This document shows positions 53,934-63,077 of a stretch of DNA of 64,000 nucleotides, one piece after another. The DNA is taken from contig NZ_CP022161.1 in NCBI RefSeq assembly GCF_002214185.1, positions 10,785,957 to 10,849,956 of the forward strand, read 5' to 3'. The notes below the pieces were generated by a model. It worked only from the letters and a program-made list of their open reading frames with translations. It did not search any database and was not told the origin of the DNA. The position numbers and the translations under genes were made by a program. Each line of letters begins with the position of its first letter. Position 1 is the first letter of the stretch. Source of the DNA: Streptomyces capitiformicae. Its GTDB lineage: Bacteria > Actinomycetota > Actinomycetes > Streptomycetales > Streptomycetaceae.

Positions 53934-54959
53934 CTACGTCATCAACTCGATGTGCGGATGCTCGGGCTCCGCCGGGCAGACGAACAGGTGCTGCCGGTAG
54001 CCGCTGCCTATCTGGACACCGGTCGCGTTGTAGCCGCGGTGGCCGGGGTACGGTCCAGCACCTGGGTGGGGGTGCGGAGACCAGCTGTTCCCGGCGTCGT
54101 CCCCTTCCTCGAACGTGGCGACGGTCATCAGGACCTCCATGCCGGTGCCGCACTCGGAGCAGGGCTGCGGGCTGGGGTCGGTGGAGTTCCAAGCGGGCCA
54201 GCCGCCGACCTTCCAGCCGGGTGCGTTGGACAGCACACAGTCGTAGTACGTGTCCGGGTCCATGTCTTCCTCTGCTGCCTGCGGCACACTCCACTGCTTG
54301 AGCTGCTCCCGCAGTTCTTCGCTCAGCTCCAGATGGTCGGGGTACTCGGTGATCTGCTCCGGTTCGAGCATGCACGGTTCCGGTAGATAGCCGTCGAACT
54401 GCACTGCGGGCGGCTCGGGGGGCGTGTCGAGAACGTCGGTGACGGCGGCTGCCGAACGCCAGAAGAGCAGGGTCCTGGGCATGATCGGATGATCGAAGGG
54501 GCACCACAGAACCTGCAGCAGGTCTTTGCCCTCCGGCGGGCTCAGATCGGGCACATCCCTTACGTACAGCTGCGCGACGGGCAGCATCGCTATGGGGCCG
54601 TCGTACGCCTGGACCGCCAGCCTCACCGGATACGTCCGAGGGGGCCGGATCCGCTCGAGAGTCTCCCGTTCCTCCGGAGTCAGGTCCCGGCCCTGCGAGG
54701 CGGCGAAGATCCGTCGTTCCAGCCGCAGATCCGCCGGGGACTGGGCTGGGTTGATGCCATCCACCACATGCGGTTCCTCACAGTGCGGCCACGGCTCCTC
54801 GGCGGGCCACAGCAGCGGCCCGCCGATCGAGCTGTCGTGCCACGTCGGCGCCCCAGGGCGGGGGTGCAGGCGGGTCGCCGTGCGGGCCAGCGGAGCCAGT
54901 TGGGGAAAGACCGCGGCAACGTCGATCGGCCGTGGCGGAGTGACAGGAGTGACATTCAT
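53934..54959 (-). CDS. DUF1963 (YwqG-like) protein
   Basis: 341 residues from ATG 54959. Motifs: WHDSSIGGPLLWPAEEPWPH at the N terminus, PMLPVAQLYVRDVPDLSPPEG-type strand pairs, then WCPFDHPIMPRTLLFWRS, GWKVGGWPAWNSTDPSPQPC and YPGHRGYNATGVQIGSGYRQ, ending VCPAEPEHPHIELMT. This is the DUF1963 family of unknown function (YwqG), complete here. It lies between the two halves of the HAD gene, oriented against it, so it belongs to a block inserted into, or joined through, that gene. Confidence 0.85.
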   Translation of the reverse strand: MNVTPVTPPRPIDVAAVFPQLAPLARTATRLHPRPGAPTWHDSSIGGPLLWPAEEPWPHCEEPHVVDGINPAQSPADLRLERRIFAASQGRDLTPEERETLERIRPPRTYPVRLAVQAYDGPIAMLPVAQLYVRDVPDLSPPEGKDLLQVLWCPFDHPIMPRTLLFWRSAAAVTDVLDTPPEPPAVQFDGYLPEPCMLEPEQITEYPDHLELSEELREQLKQWSVPQAAEEDMDPDTYYDCVLSNAPGWKVGGWPAWNSTDPSPQPCSECGTGMEVLMTVATFEEGDDAGNSWSPHPHPGAGPYPGHRGYNATGVQIGSGYRQHLFVCPAEPEHPHIELMT

Positions 54960-55282
54960 GGCCGCAATCTTGCCAATCGCCTCTGACAACGGCCCTCGTG
55001 GCCGCCCCACGAAGAGCTCCGGCACGGGCGCCACCCGGGAGAGCGCTACCGCCGGTCCGTTGCCGGCAGATGCCCCGCGAGCAGGTCCACGATCGCCGCG
55101 TGGATGTCCGTCCACGCGCGCGGTTCGTCGCCACGTACCACCTGGACAGGGACGACCTTGACGCGTCCATTCCGTCCGCACCGCCGCCGGTCAGGAGATG
55201 GTCCATCACGATCTCCATCGGCCGGCAGGCCGTGGCCGAACCCCTTGAAGTTGAGCAGCTCGCCGATGGTGAGTACGTAGAC
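54960..55282. other. Region upstream of DUF1963 with a possible short ORF
   Basis: No recognised gene over about 320 nt. The minus strand contains VVPVQVVRGDEPRAWTDIHA and AIVDLLAGHLPATDRR ending at 55046, which has Streptomyces-like codon use and may be the tail of a small hypothetical gene, with no credible start. Confidence 0.35.
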
Positions 55283-55326
55283 GGCCCTGGTGCCGCCCCA
55301 CGGGGGGGGAGGGCGGCACCAGGGCC
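55283..55326 (-). terminator. 16-bp-stem hairpin terminator
   Basis: Arms 55283-55298 and 55311-55326 are perfectly complementary with a 12-nt loop containing a G-run; located 34 nt after the stop at 55360 for minus-strand transcription. Confidence 0.8.
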
Positions 55327-55359
55327 GATCTACGGATAACCGTAGCGCTGAAGTACTGG

Positions 55360-55590
55360 TCAGGGGCGGCGAAGCGGCAAGCCGGGCTGTTCGCGTGAGG
55401 CGGGGACTTCGGGGGCGTACGACACGAGGTCGGGCACCGGCCTGCCGGTGGGCTGGGTGACGACGATGACCCGGCCGTCGTACAGGCGTGCGGCGAGCGC
55501 CTCGTACGGACCGTCCGGCACCGCCTGCCGGTATGGCACCGTGCCCGGCCGCCGGGTGAGTCCGGCGATCAGCCAGACGAGCCGGGCCTT
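55360..55590 (-). pseudogene. C-terminal fragment of an unidentified protein
   Basis: The minus frame reads KARLVWLIAGLTRRPGTVPY, RQAVPDGPYEALAARLYDGR and VIVVTQPTGRPVPDLVSYAP, ending at 55360 before a strong terminator. There is no start codon at the 5' side; the HAD C-terminal fragment starts within 20 nt. I do not recognise the family. Confidence 0.45.
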
Positions 55591-55607
55591 GGGCGGACGG
55601 ACGCCCG

Positions 55608-55760
55608 TTCGCCTGGGTCGACGACGAGATGACCGACGCCGACCGAGACTGGGTATCCACCCACCACCCCGCCCAGGCGATCCTCCATCGCGTCGCGTCG
55701 TCCCGCGGCCTCACCGACCAGGACTTCGCAGTCCTCGATCAATGGCTCCAGCTGGCTTGA
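55608..55760 (+). pseudogene. HAD-like hydrolase, C-terminal third (partner of 53419)
   Basis: The frame reads PFAWVDDEMTDADRDWVSTH, then HPAQAILHRVASSRGL and TDQDFAVLDQWLQLA before the stop. WVDDE with the following ADxDW is the C-terminal catalytic motif (metal-binding Asp) of the HAD family whose N-terminal half lies at 53419-53757. Joined end to end the two pieces give about one complete protein. The fragment has no start of its own. Confidence 0.75.
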
Positions 55761-55792
55761 GGTTCTCCGCGATGATCCACAGGATTTGACAG

Positions 55793-56018
55793 TTACTCCC
55801 AGGCGCGTTCCTCGATGCGCTTGGCCTGGGTGATGCGAAGCCGGGACAGCTCGGCCGACTTCACATACGGCAGCCCCGCCGCGTGCGCTTGTTTCCGGTC
55901 GCGCAGGCAGTCGTTCCACACCACGCGGGCACACCCGAACGCACTGGCCAGCGCACGGCGCTGTGCGGCGTCCGGGTAGGCCCGGTAGTTGTAGCGGAGC
56001 TGCACAACCAAGATCGAT
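55793..56018 (-). pseudogene. TnpB (IS200/IS605 OrfB) N-terminal fragment
   Basis: Minus strand: [40 protein letters not shown] and SAELSRLRITQAKRIEERAW then stop. This is the N-terminal helix-turn-helix domain of TnpB proteins; the RuvC nuclease domain and zinc ribbon are missing. It is joined at about 56019 to the end of a PKS KS domain on the same strand, so the PKS frame runs on into it out of register. No right-end (omega) RNA region remains. Confidence 0.82.
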
Positions 56019-57324
56019 CGGCCTCCGGCCACTCCCGCGCCTCCGTCAGAAGCTGGACAGTGCCGGACGACCAGTCGACCTGATCCGACGGCTCATCGAC
56101 GTGCAGAGTGGCGGGCAGCACGCCGTGCCGCATCGCCTCCACCATCTTGATCACACCGGCCATACCCGCGGCGGCCTGGGTGTGCCCGATGTTCGACTTC
56201 ACCGCGCCCAGCCACAGCGGCCGGTCCGCACTGCGCTCCTTGCCGTACGTCGCCAGCAGCGCCTGCGCCTCGATCGGGTCACCGAGCCGGGTCCCGGTGC
56301 CGTGTGCCTCGACGGCGTCGACCTCAGCCGCAGAAACACCCGCGGCGGCCAGGGCCTGCCGGATCACCCGCTGCTGCGAGGGACCATTCGGAGCCGTCAG
56401 CCCGTTGCTCGCACCGTCCTGATTGACCGCGCTGCCCCGCACCACCGCCAGCACCTGATGGCCGTTGCGTACCGCGTCGGACAGCCGCTCCACCAGCAGC
56501 ACACCGGCGCCCTCGCCCCAGCCCGTACCGTCCGCGCCCGATGCGAACGCCTTGCACCGGCCGTCGACGGCGAGTCCCCGCTGCCGCGAGAACTCCACGA
56601 ACACCCCTGGCGTGGACATCACGGCCACGCCGCCCACCAGCGCGAGATCGCACTCGGCCGCCCGCAGGGCCTGTACGGCGAGGTGCAGCGCGACCAGGGA
56701 CGACGAGCACGCGGTGTCCACGGTCACCGCCGGGCCCTCCAGGCCCAGGGTGTACGAGACCCGGCCGGAGAGCACGCTGGCCGCAGTGCCGGTCAGCAGG
56801 TAACCCTCGGCACCCTCCGGGATTTCGTCCAATCCGGATCCGTAGCCGAGGATGGAGGCCCCGACGAAAACGCCGGTACGGCTGCCGCGCAGCGAGCCGG
56901 CTTCGATGCCCGCCCGCTCCACGACCTCCCACGATGCCTCCAGGAGCAGCCGCTGCTGCGGGTCCATCGCCAGCGCCTCACGCGGGCTCAGGTCGAAGAA
57001 GGCGGGGTCGAATTCATCGGCGTCGTAGACGAATCCACCTTGACGGGTGTACGACGTGCCGTGGTTTTCCGGGTCCGGGTGGTAAAGCCCTTCCAGGTCC
57101 CAGCCGCGGTTGGCGGGGAACTCCGATATCGCGTCGCCGCCCGACGCCACCATGGTCCACAGTTCCTCGGGCGAGGTCACCCCACCCGGGAACCGGCAAC
57201 TGGTCGCCACGATGGCGATCGGCTCCTGGGCCTTCTGCTCGTTCTCACGCAACCGGAGGCGAGTCTTGTACAGATCCACCGTGACGCGCTTCAGGTGTTC
57301 GCGAAGCTGCTCTTCGTTCGACAT
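56019..57324 (-). CDS. PKS start: N-terminal docking helix and KS, cut before the AT
   Basis: ATG 57324 is preceded by GGAGG (a TTG at 57333 is less likely). Residues 1-35 form the docking coiled coil ([20 protein letters not shown]). The KS is complete in its catalytic parts: DTACSSS near 56725, EAHGTG near 56310 and NIGHTQ near 56190, and ends at [12 protein letters not shown], where a TnpB fragment starts. The KS-AT linker and everything after it are missing. It is the downstream partner of the protein ending at 57513, whose C-terminal tail should dock here. Confidence 0.9.
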
Positions 57325-57512
57325 GTCAGTCAACCTCCGTCGCGCAGGGCGCGGTCGCTCAGGGAGCTCGATCGCACCGGGTGCGAGAACCGCAAAGAAA
57401 AGGGGGAGAGTTCAGGGAAATACGTGATGTCATGATGTATGCGTGAATAAGGGACCACGCGAGGCCGTGCTTCCCTGAACAGGAGACGTACTGGGTGAGT
57501 AGGGAGGAGAGG

Positions 57513-59945
57513 TCAGTCCAGCTCTTTGCTGATGAAATCGAAGAGCTCGTCGTCCGAGGCTCCGTCGAGGAGCAGCTCGACGTCCGGGCCGAGGCCCGCC
57601 GCCGAACCCGTACCAGTGGAGCCGGCGAGGGCCGAGCCACCCTGGCCGGCGTCGGCCATGCGGGCGACGAGTGCCTGGAGGCGAGCGGTGATGCTCGACC
57701 GGGTCTCGGCGTCGAAGTCGGTGGCCGCGGCGGACCAGGCGAGTTCCAGCTTGCCCAGTTCGGCAAAGACCGGTTCGGCGGCCGTCGCGTCCGGCCCGTC
57801 GCCGAGCAACTCACCGAGCAGATGACGGCCGAGGATGTCAGGAGTCGGATGGTCGAAGACGAGGGTGGTGGGCAGGGCAAGGCCGGTGGCGGCGCCGAGC
57901 CGGTTGCGGAAGTCGACCGCGGTCAGGGAGTCGAAGCCCAGTTCACGGAAGGGCCGTTCACTCTTCACTGAGTCCGATGCCGTGTGGCCCAGGACCAGTG
58001 CGGCATGGGTACGCACCAACTCCGTGATTTTCCGCAGCCGTTCGGGGGCCGGCAGAGCCGTCAGGGTGTCCCGGAGCCGCTGCCGCTCCGCACCCTGCTC
58101 CTCGGTGTCGGCCGCCGAGGTCGCCATCAAGGCTCGCTGGGCGTCGGCGAGTTGAAGGAACAGCGGGCTGGGGCGGGACATCGTGTACACGGGGGCGAAT
58201 CGCTCCCAGTCGATGTCGGCCACCATTAGCTCCGTCTCGTCGTCCGCCAGTGCCTGGCGCAGTGCTTCGACGGCGAGTTCGGTTGCCATGGTCACAACAC
58301 CCCGGGTCCGCAGGTCCTCCCCGGTACGGCCGGTGGCCAGCCCTGCCTCGGCCCAGGCGCCCCACGCGACGGAGGTGCCGGTCACACCGCGACGGCGTCG
58401 CCCTCGCACCAGTGCGTCCAGGTAGGCGTTGCCCGCCGCGTACGCGGCCTGCCCGCCGCCGCCCCAGACGCTGGAGATGGAGGAGTAGCACAGGAACACG
58501 TCCAGCGGACGGTCACCGAACAGTTCGTCGAGGTTACGGGCGCCCGACACCTTCGACGCGACGACCCGCGCGAACTCCGGTACGTCCATCGCCGCCAGCT
58601 CGACTAGCTGCCCGACGCCGGCCGCGTGCACCACGCCCCGGATCCCGGACCCGGCGGACTCGTCCGCGTCGAGGTCCGCGACGAGTGCGGCCAGCGCCGC
58701 GCGGTCGGCGACGTCACAGGCGGCGATGGTCACCCGGGCGCCCAGCTCCTCGAGTTCGGCGCGGATTGCCGGGGCCGCCGGGGCGTCGGGGCCGCTACGG
58801 CTGATCAGTACGAGGTGTTCGGCACCCGAACGGGCCAGATCTGCGGCGAGCCGACCGCCGAGACCACCGGTTCCCCCCGTAACGAGGTAGGTGCCACGGG
58901 CCTGCCACTTGGCGGCAGAGGTGGCGGCGCTCCGCGGTCGCGGGGCGCGGGTCAGGCGGCGAGCGTAGAGGCCGGAAGACCGGATGGCGAGCTGGTCCTC
59001 GTACGCGGCACCGGTCTGCCCCCCGACCTGCCCTTCGGCCGGCAGACCGGCGAGTGCGGCGACGAGGCGGTCGAGGACGCGCTGCTCGTGTGACTGCGGT
59101 GCGCCCGCCATCGATACGTCCGATTCGTCGGCGGTCCCGGGCTTCATCGGTACGTCGATGAGGCCGCCCCAACGGTCGGGGTGCTCCAGCGCCGCGACGA
59201 TGCCCATGCCCCAGACCTGGGCCTGGTCGGCATCGACGTCATCGTCGGGAGTGACGGAGACCGCACCCCGGGTCAGGCACCACAGCGGGGCCTGGATCCC
59301 GGCGTCACCGAGTGCCTGGGCGAGCGTCAGGGTGCCGATGGCACCGGCCGACACCTGCGTCACGGAGGTGTCCTGGGCCAGGGCGAGCAGCGACAGTACG
59401 CCTGTGGGGGCGTCGTCCGCCCCTGCCAGGGCATCCCGTATCCGGTCGGCCAGTTCAGCGCGGGTGGCGCCGAGGGCATCGGCCTCCAGGCGGACGACCG
59501 CTGCCCCGGACTCGGTGAGCCGACGGACCGAGGCGTCCGTCCAGTCCTGTGCGGAACCGTCGGAGGGGGTCACCACCAGCCAGGTTCCGGCCGACTCGGC
59601 CACGTCGGTACCGGTCGCTCCGGTGACCGGCGTCCACGTCACCTTGTAACGCCAACGCTCCAGCGCGGACTGCTCGTTGAGTCGCTCCCGCCAGGACGAC
59701 AGGGCGGGCAGCACGGCATCCAACGACCCCTGCCCCACACCGAGTTCATCGGCGAGTTGCTCACGGTCCGTCTCCGCCACGATCCGCCAGAAGTCCGCGT
59801 CCACCTCGCTCTTCGCACCGTTCACAACGTCGAGCCGCTGCTCGAGCGGCCAGAACCGCTCACGCTGGAAGGCGTAGGTGGGCAGGGGTACTTGGTGTGC
59901 CGTGTCGGCGGGGTAGGTGGTGGTCCAGTCGCCCGCGTCCAGCTG
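57513..59945 (-). CDS. PKS C-terminal part: (AT end)-KR-ACP with docking tail
   Basis: Homology starts at the post-AT linker [14 protein letters not shown] (about 59900); the AT itself is missing. KR structural half: LPALSSWRERLNEQ. KR catalytic half: VTGGTGGLGG near 58890 and GQAAYAAGN near 58430. The LDD motif is replaced by VGQLVEL and a Trp precedes the catalytic region (SISSVWGG), so this KR is A-type, unlike the other KRs in the window. [13 protein letters not shown] near 57935. The acidic tail ending DDELFDFISKELD is a docking element matching the start of the gene at 57324, 188 nt downstream. No DH, ER or TE. Confidence 0.9.
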   Translation of the reverse strand, partial: QLDAGDWTTTYPADTAHQVPLPTYAFQRERFWPLEQRLDVVNGAKSEVDADFWRIVAETDREQLADELGVGQGSLDAVLPALSSWRERLNEQSALERWRYKVTWTPVTGATGTDVAESAGTWLVVTPSDGSAQDWTDASVRRLTESGAAVVRLEADALGATRAELADRIRDALAGADDAPTGVLSLLALAQDTSVTQVSAGAIGTLTLAQALGDAGIQAPLWCLTRGAVSVTPDDDVDADQAQVWGMGIVAALEHPDRWGGLIDVPMKPGTADESDVSMAGAPQSHEQRVLDRLVAALAGLPAEGQVGGQTGAAYEDQLAIRSSGLYARRLTRAPRPRSAATSAAKWQARGTYLVTGGTGGLGGRLAADLARSGAEHLVLISRSGPDAPAAPAIRAELEELGARVTIAACDVADRAALAALVADLDADESAGSGIRGVVHAAGVGQLVELAAMDVPEFARVVASKVSGARNLDELFGDRPLDVFLCYSSISSVWGGGGQAAYAAGNAYLDALVRGRRRRGVTGTSVAWGAWAEAGLATGRTGEDLRTRGVVTMATELAVEALRQALADDETELMVADIDWERFAPVYTMSRPSPLFLQLADAQRALMATSAADTEEQGAERQRLRDTLTALPAPERLRKITELVRTHAALVLGHTASDSVKSERPFRELGFDSLTAVDFRNRLGAATGLALPTTLVFDHPTPDILGRHLLGELLGDGPDATAAEPVFAELGKLELAWSAAATDFDAETRSSITARLQALVARMADAGQGGSALAGSTGTGSAAGLGPDVELLLDGASDDELFDFISKELD

Positions 59946-60143
59946 TGGCAGGACGGCGACAGCATCGGAGTGACCGTCACCAACACCACGCCCACGCGCC
60001 CCTCCCTCTCCCTCCCCGGTTCACAGCAGGGCCTGGTCGGCCTGCGGGAACGGGCCGACATCCTGCACGGCACCCTGGAGTCGGGCCCGACCGCGGAGGG
60101 CGGCTACCAGGTGCGGATGCGGATTCCCCTCAGCACGGACTGA
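59946..60143 (+). pseudogene. Histidine kinase C-terminal tail
   Basis: The plus strand reads SIGVTVTNTTPTRPSLSLPG, then SQQGLVGLRERADILHGTLE and YQVRMRIPLSTD, stop. GLVGLRERADILHGTLESG is the G box of a NarL/DesK-type kinase ATPase domain. Only the last 60 or so residues remain, joined at about 59945 to PKS DNA of the other strand. No response regulator follows, unlike the pairs at 7377 and 33191. Confidence 0.78.
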
Positions 60144-60547
60144 CCGACCAGCAGCTCATGCTGTCCCGTCGGCTTGCGCCGGCTCACGAGGCCAACTCGT
60201 GGTCCGTGGCCGGCACGAGCGCTGACAGCCCTTGTTCCCGCCTCGGCCACGGGTGGACGACGGGAGCTTGACGAGGCGTCCCAGGCGGCCACGATTCAAC
60301 ATGCCGTGGTGGTGGCTGGACGTGCACGTCGGCGTGGCCATGCCTTGGCAGCGGTCGTACCCTCCCGATGGCCCCTTCATGAGGGTGCTGAATCCTTGGT
60401 CGGTCGGCTGATCAGCGTGGATCTCGCATGCGGGCTCACCGACGCCTGTGGTCTGCGTCAGCGGTCTGGCGGAGACCGGGCAGGGCCGATGTACGACTCA
60501 GCGACATCGGCCACACCCTCCTCACCGGCGTCTGCGACAAGTCGCCG
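60144..60547. other. 404-nt stretch without a recognisable gene
   Basis: Open frames exist on both strands because of GC content, but none has a start, ribosome binding site and family motif. I see no RNA gene or IS motif. Confidence 0.4.
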
Positions 60548-61075
60548 TCACTTCAGCAGGGTGCTGACCAAAGCGACGGCCACTCCCAGGAGCGCGTCCG
60601 CACAGCCGATCATGACGGCTCGCCCCCACGTGCGGCCCGCGGCCCGTGAGGCCAGCACGCCCCAGCCCAGCAGCAGGACGGTGTTGATGCCGAAGGCGAC
60701 GTACTCGATGCCTGCCGAGCGCCACCAGCCAAGGCCCGCCCCCCACAGCAGCAGTGTCGTGGGCAGCGCCGCCGCTACCAGCGGCCATTCGCCGAGCACG
60801 GCACGCACCACACCCCGCACGCCGGGACGTCCCTGCGCGTCGCGGTAGGCGATCTGGTGGGCGTAACCATGGGCCAGGGCCGAGGCGAGGGCGGTGAACA
60901 GGACCCACAGGGCGTCGTCCATGCGTGCCGCTCGGGTCGTCTCGCCGGACTGGGTGAGCGCGGCGACGGCCGAACTCGACACCAGGAGCCCATACACGCC
61001 GCCGAACAGGGCAGTCGGCTGGGCCAGCCAGTCCCAGACCGCAGGTCTGAAACGGATGGCGGACTCGGCGTGCAT
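60548..61075 (-). CDS. Small integral membrane protein, hypothetical
   Basis: 175 residues from ATG 61075 (AAAGG upstream). Four hydrophobic segments: LFGGVYGLLVSSSAVAAL, LWVLFTALASALAHGYA, WPLVAAALPTTLLLWGAG and ALLGVAVALVSTLL, plus IEYVAFGINTVLLLGWGVL. No known domain. It lies 100 nt downstream of the ABC exporter gene on the same strand, so an operon peptide (63291)-exporter (62962)-membrane protein (61075) is possible. Confidence 0.68.
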   Translation of the reverse strand: MHAESAIRFRPAVWDWLAQPTALFGGVYGLLVSSSAVAALTQSGETTRAARMDDALWVLFTALASALAHGYAHQIAYRDAQGRPGVRGVVRAVLGEWPLVAAALPTTLLLWGAGLGWWRSAGIEYVAFGINTVLLLGWGVLASRAAGRTWGRAVMIGCADALLGVAVALVSTLLK

Positions 61076-61174
61076 ACAGGGCCTTTCGCGGTCTTGGTCT
61101 CTGTGGGTGTCGGTACGTGGGGTTGTCCGGCCGGCAATGGTAGTTGACGACCGGACAACCCTACGTGTGGTGGG

Positions 61175-62962
61175 TCATCGCGTGGGGGCCAGGAGCTGGG
61201 TGGCCGCCAGCTGCGCGTACAGCCGGTCCTGGACCACCAGTTCCTCATGGGTGCCCACCGACCGAACCCGGCCGGCGTCCATCACGACGATCCGGTCGGC
61301 GCCGGTCACCGTCGACAGACGGTGGGCCACCACCAGCACGGTGGTCTCGCGGGCCACCTCCGTGACGACGTCCCGCAGCGCCAGCTCGTTGACGGCGTCA
61401 AGCTGCGAGGTCGCCTCGTCAAGGAGCAGCAGCCGGGGCTTGCGCAGCAGGGCTCGGGCGATGGCGATGCGCTGCCGCTCGCCGCCCGACAGCTTCGAGC
61501 CGCGGTGTCCGACCGGGGTGTCCAGGCCGTGGGGCAGTCGGTCGACGAGCGTGTCGAGCTTCGTCCGGGCCAGGACGTCGTGGATGTCGTCGTCCGTCGC
61601 GCCGGGCGCCGCGAACACCAGGTTCTCCCTGAGAGTGCCGGCCAGCACGGGCGCGTCCTGCTCCACGTACCCGATGACGGACCGCAGTTGGGGCAGTGAC
61701 CAGTCCCGCACGTCCTTGCCGTCGACCAGGACCCGGCCGCCGGTGGCCTCGTAGAACCGCTCGATGAGCGCGAAGACCGTCGACTTGCCCGCGCCCGAGG
61801 GGCCCACGAAGGCCGTCATCCCAGTGCCCGGCACCTCGAAGCTCACCCCCGTATGGACATTCGGCAGGCCGGCCCGGTAGTGGAAGGACACGTCCTCGAA
61901 GCGGACCGACGCCGGACCCGGCATCGCTGCCTTCTGCCCGGGCAGGGCGCCCGTCCGCCGGTCTACCGGCTCCGTCGCCAGGCGTTCCACCTGCGCGATC
62001 CGGGAGAGCGCGGCCGCCCCCTCCTGATAGGAGGACCCGGCTTCGACCAGCGTGGACACCGGCTCGATCAGATAAAAGAGGTACAGCAGGAAGGCGATGA
62101 GGGTGGACACGGGGATGTCCCCGGACGCCACCCTCGCCCCGCCGACCGCGAGCACCGCGAGAAAGGCCAGCTGGACGGCGAGTTCGTCGGCCGAGCCCGC
62201 CACGGACTCCCACTTCGCGCTCTTCACGCCGTGCCGCCACGCCCGCCGCGCCGCCGCCTCCACCTGGGCGGTCTCCCGCTCCTCGGCGCCGGACGCCTTG
62301 ACCGTGCGGAACGCTCCGAGAGACCGCTCCAGCGCTACGGAGATCTCCCCGACCGCCTCCTGCGCCCGCTCGGTGGCCTGCGCGATCTTCGGCATCACCA
62401 GGACGACGGCCCCGCCGACCAGCACGACCACCCCGAGCGTCACACCCAGCAGTACGACATCCAGGTACGCCATCATCACGATCGCCGCCACGAAGGACAC
62501 CGCGCCCGTGGCCGCGGAGACGACCGCCTGGGTGCTGACCGCCCGCAGCAGCGTGGTGTCCGAGGTGACCCGGGACATCAGATCGCCCGGCGGGATCCGC
62601 TCGAACTCCGCGATCCGCAGCCGCAGCAACCGCCCCACCAGGGTGCGCCGCGCGGCCAGGACCACCGACTCCGCCGTCCGCTCCAGCACATACGCGCCGA
62701 ACGCCTCGACCGCCGTACCCACCAGCACCAGCGCGGTGAGCGCGATCAGGATCCCGGCGATGGTCTCACCGGCGGCGAGCCGGTCCACCAGTGCCTTCGT
62801 GGCCAGCGGCTGCAGCAGCCCTCCGGCGGCCCCGACCAGGGCGCACAGCAGGCCGAGGGCGACGGCCCACCGGTGCGGCCGGACGTACGCGCCCAGTGCC
62901 TTGAGCGTCTCTCGGGCGGACGGGGACGTCTCATCCGTCGTCGGGGCGGATGCGGTGTTCAC
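61175..62962 (-). CDS. ABC exporter, fused membrane and ATPase domains
   Basis: 595 residues; GTG 62962 is preceded by AAAGGAAC. The six-helix membrane domain (about 25-315) carries the exporter motif [19 protein letters not shown]. The ATPase has Walker [10 protein letters not shown] near 390, Q-loop [11 protein letters not shown], signature [16 protein letters not shown], Walker [13 protein letters not shown] and the H-loop VAHRLSTV. This type forms homodimers or heterodimers and expels drugs, lipids or peptides. There is no N-terminal peptidase domain, so it would not cleave a leader itself. Immediately upstream are three direct repeats and a small hydrophobic peptide gene. Confidence 0.95.
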   Translation of the reverse strand: MNTASAPTTDETSPSARETLKALGAYVRPHRWAVALGLLCALVGAAGGLLQPLATKALVDRLAAGETIAGILIALTALVLVGTAVEAFGAYVLERTAESVVLAARRTLVGRLLRLRIAEFERIPPGDLMSRVTSDTTLLRAVSTQAVVSAATGAVSFVAAIVMMAYLDVVLLGVTLGVVVLVGGAVVLVMPKIAQATERAQEAVGEISVALERSLGAFRTVKASGAEERETAQVEAAARRAWRHGVKSAKWESVAGSADELAVQLAFLAVLAVGGARVASGDIPVSTLIAFLLYLFYLIEPVSTLVEAGSSYQEGAAALSRIAQVERLATEPVDRRTGALPGQKAAMPGPASVRFEDVSFHYRAGLPNVHTGVSFEVPGTGMTAFVGPSGAGKSTVFALIERFYEATGGRVLVDGKDVRDWSLPQLRSVIGYVEQDAPVLAGTLRENLVFAAPGATDDDIHDVLARTKLDTLVDRLPHGLDTPVGHRGSKLSGGERQRIAIARALLRKPRLLLLDEATSQLDAVNELALRDVVTEVARETTVLVVAHRLSTVTGADRIVVMDAGRVRSVGTHEELVVQDRLYAQLAATQLLAPTR

Positions 62963-63023
62963 GAAGTTCCTTTCTTCTGCGGTGTGCCGGGCACCGCATC
63001 AGCGGTCCGGCACACCAGTGCAC

Positions 63024-63077
63024 GAGCATGTTTCGGTCGCATGAGCACGTTTCGGTCGCGTGAGCATGTTTCGGGTC
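63024..63077 (-). promoter_or_regulatory. Three 19-bp direct repeats upstream of the ABC exporter
   Basis: Units begin at 63024, 63043 and 63062 with an exact period of 19 nt; core GAGCATGTTTCGGTCGC with T/C and A/G variation, the third copy shortened. They fill the space between the small peptide gene and the exporter start. Regular direct repeats of about two helical turns fit a regulator-binding array or a leader structure. Confidence 0.75.

Noticed and set aside
60144..60547. Response regulator start after the kinase tail at 59946
   Set aside because: TDQQLM at about 60143 superficially resembles ADDQQLM of receivers but the following residues do not fit and frames close quickly.
63024..63077. 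CRISPR array
   Set aside because: Three adjacent 19-bp units without spacers and without cas genes; a direct repeat block, not a CRISPR.
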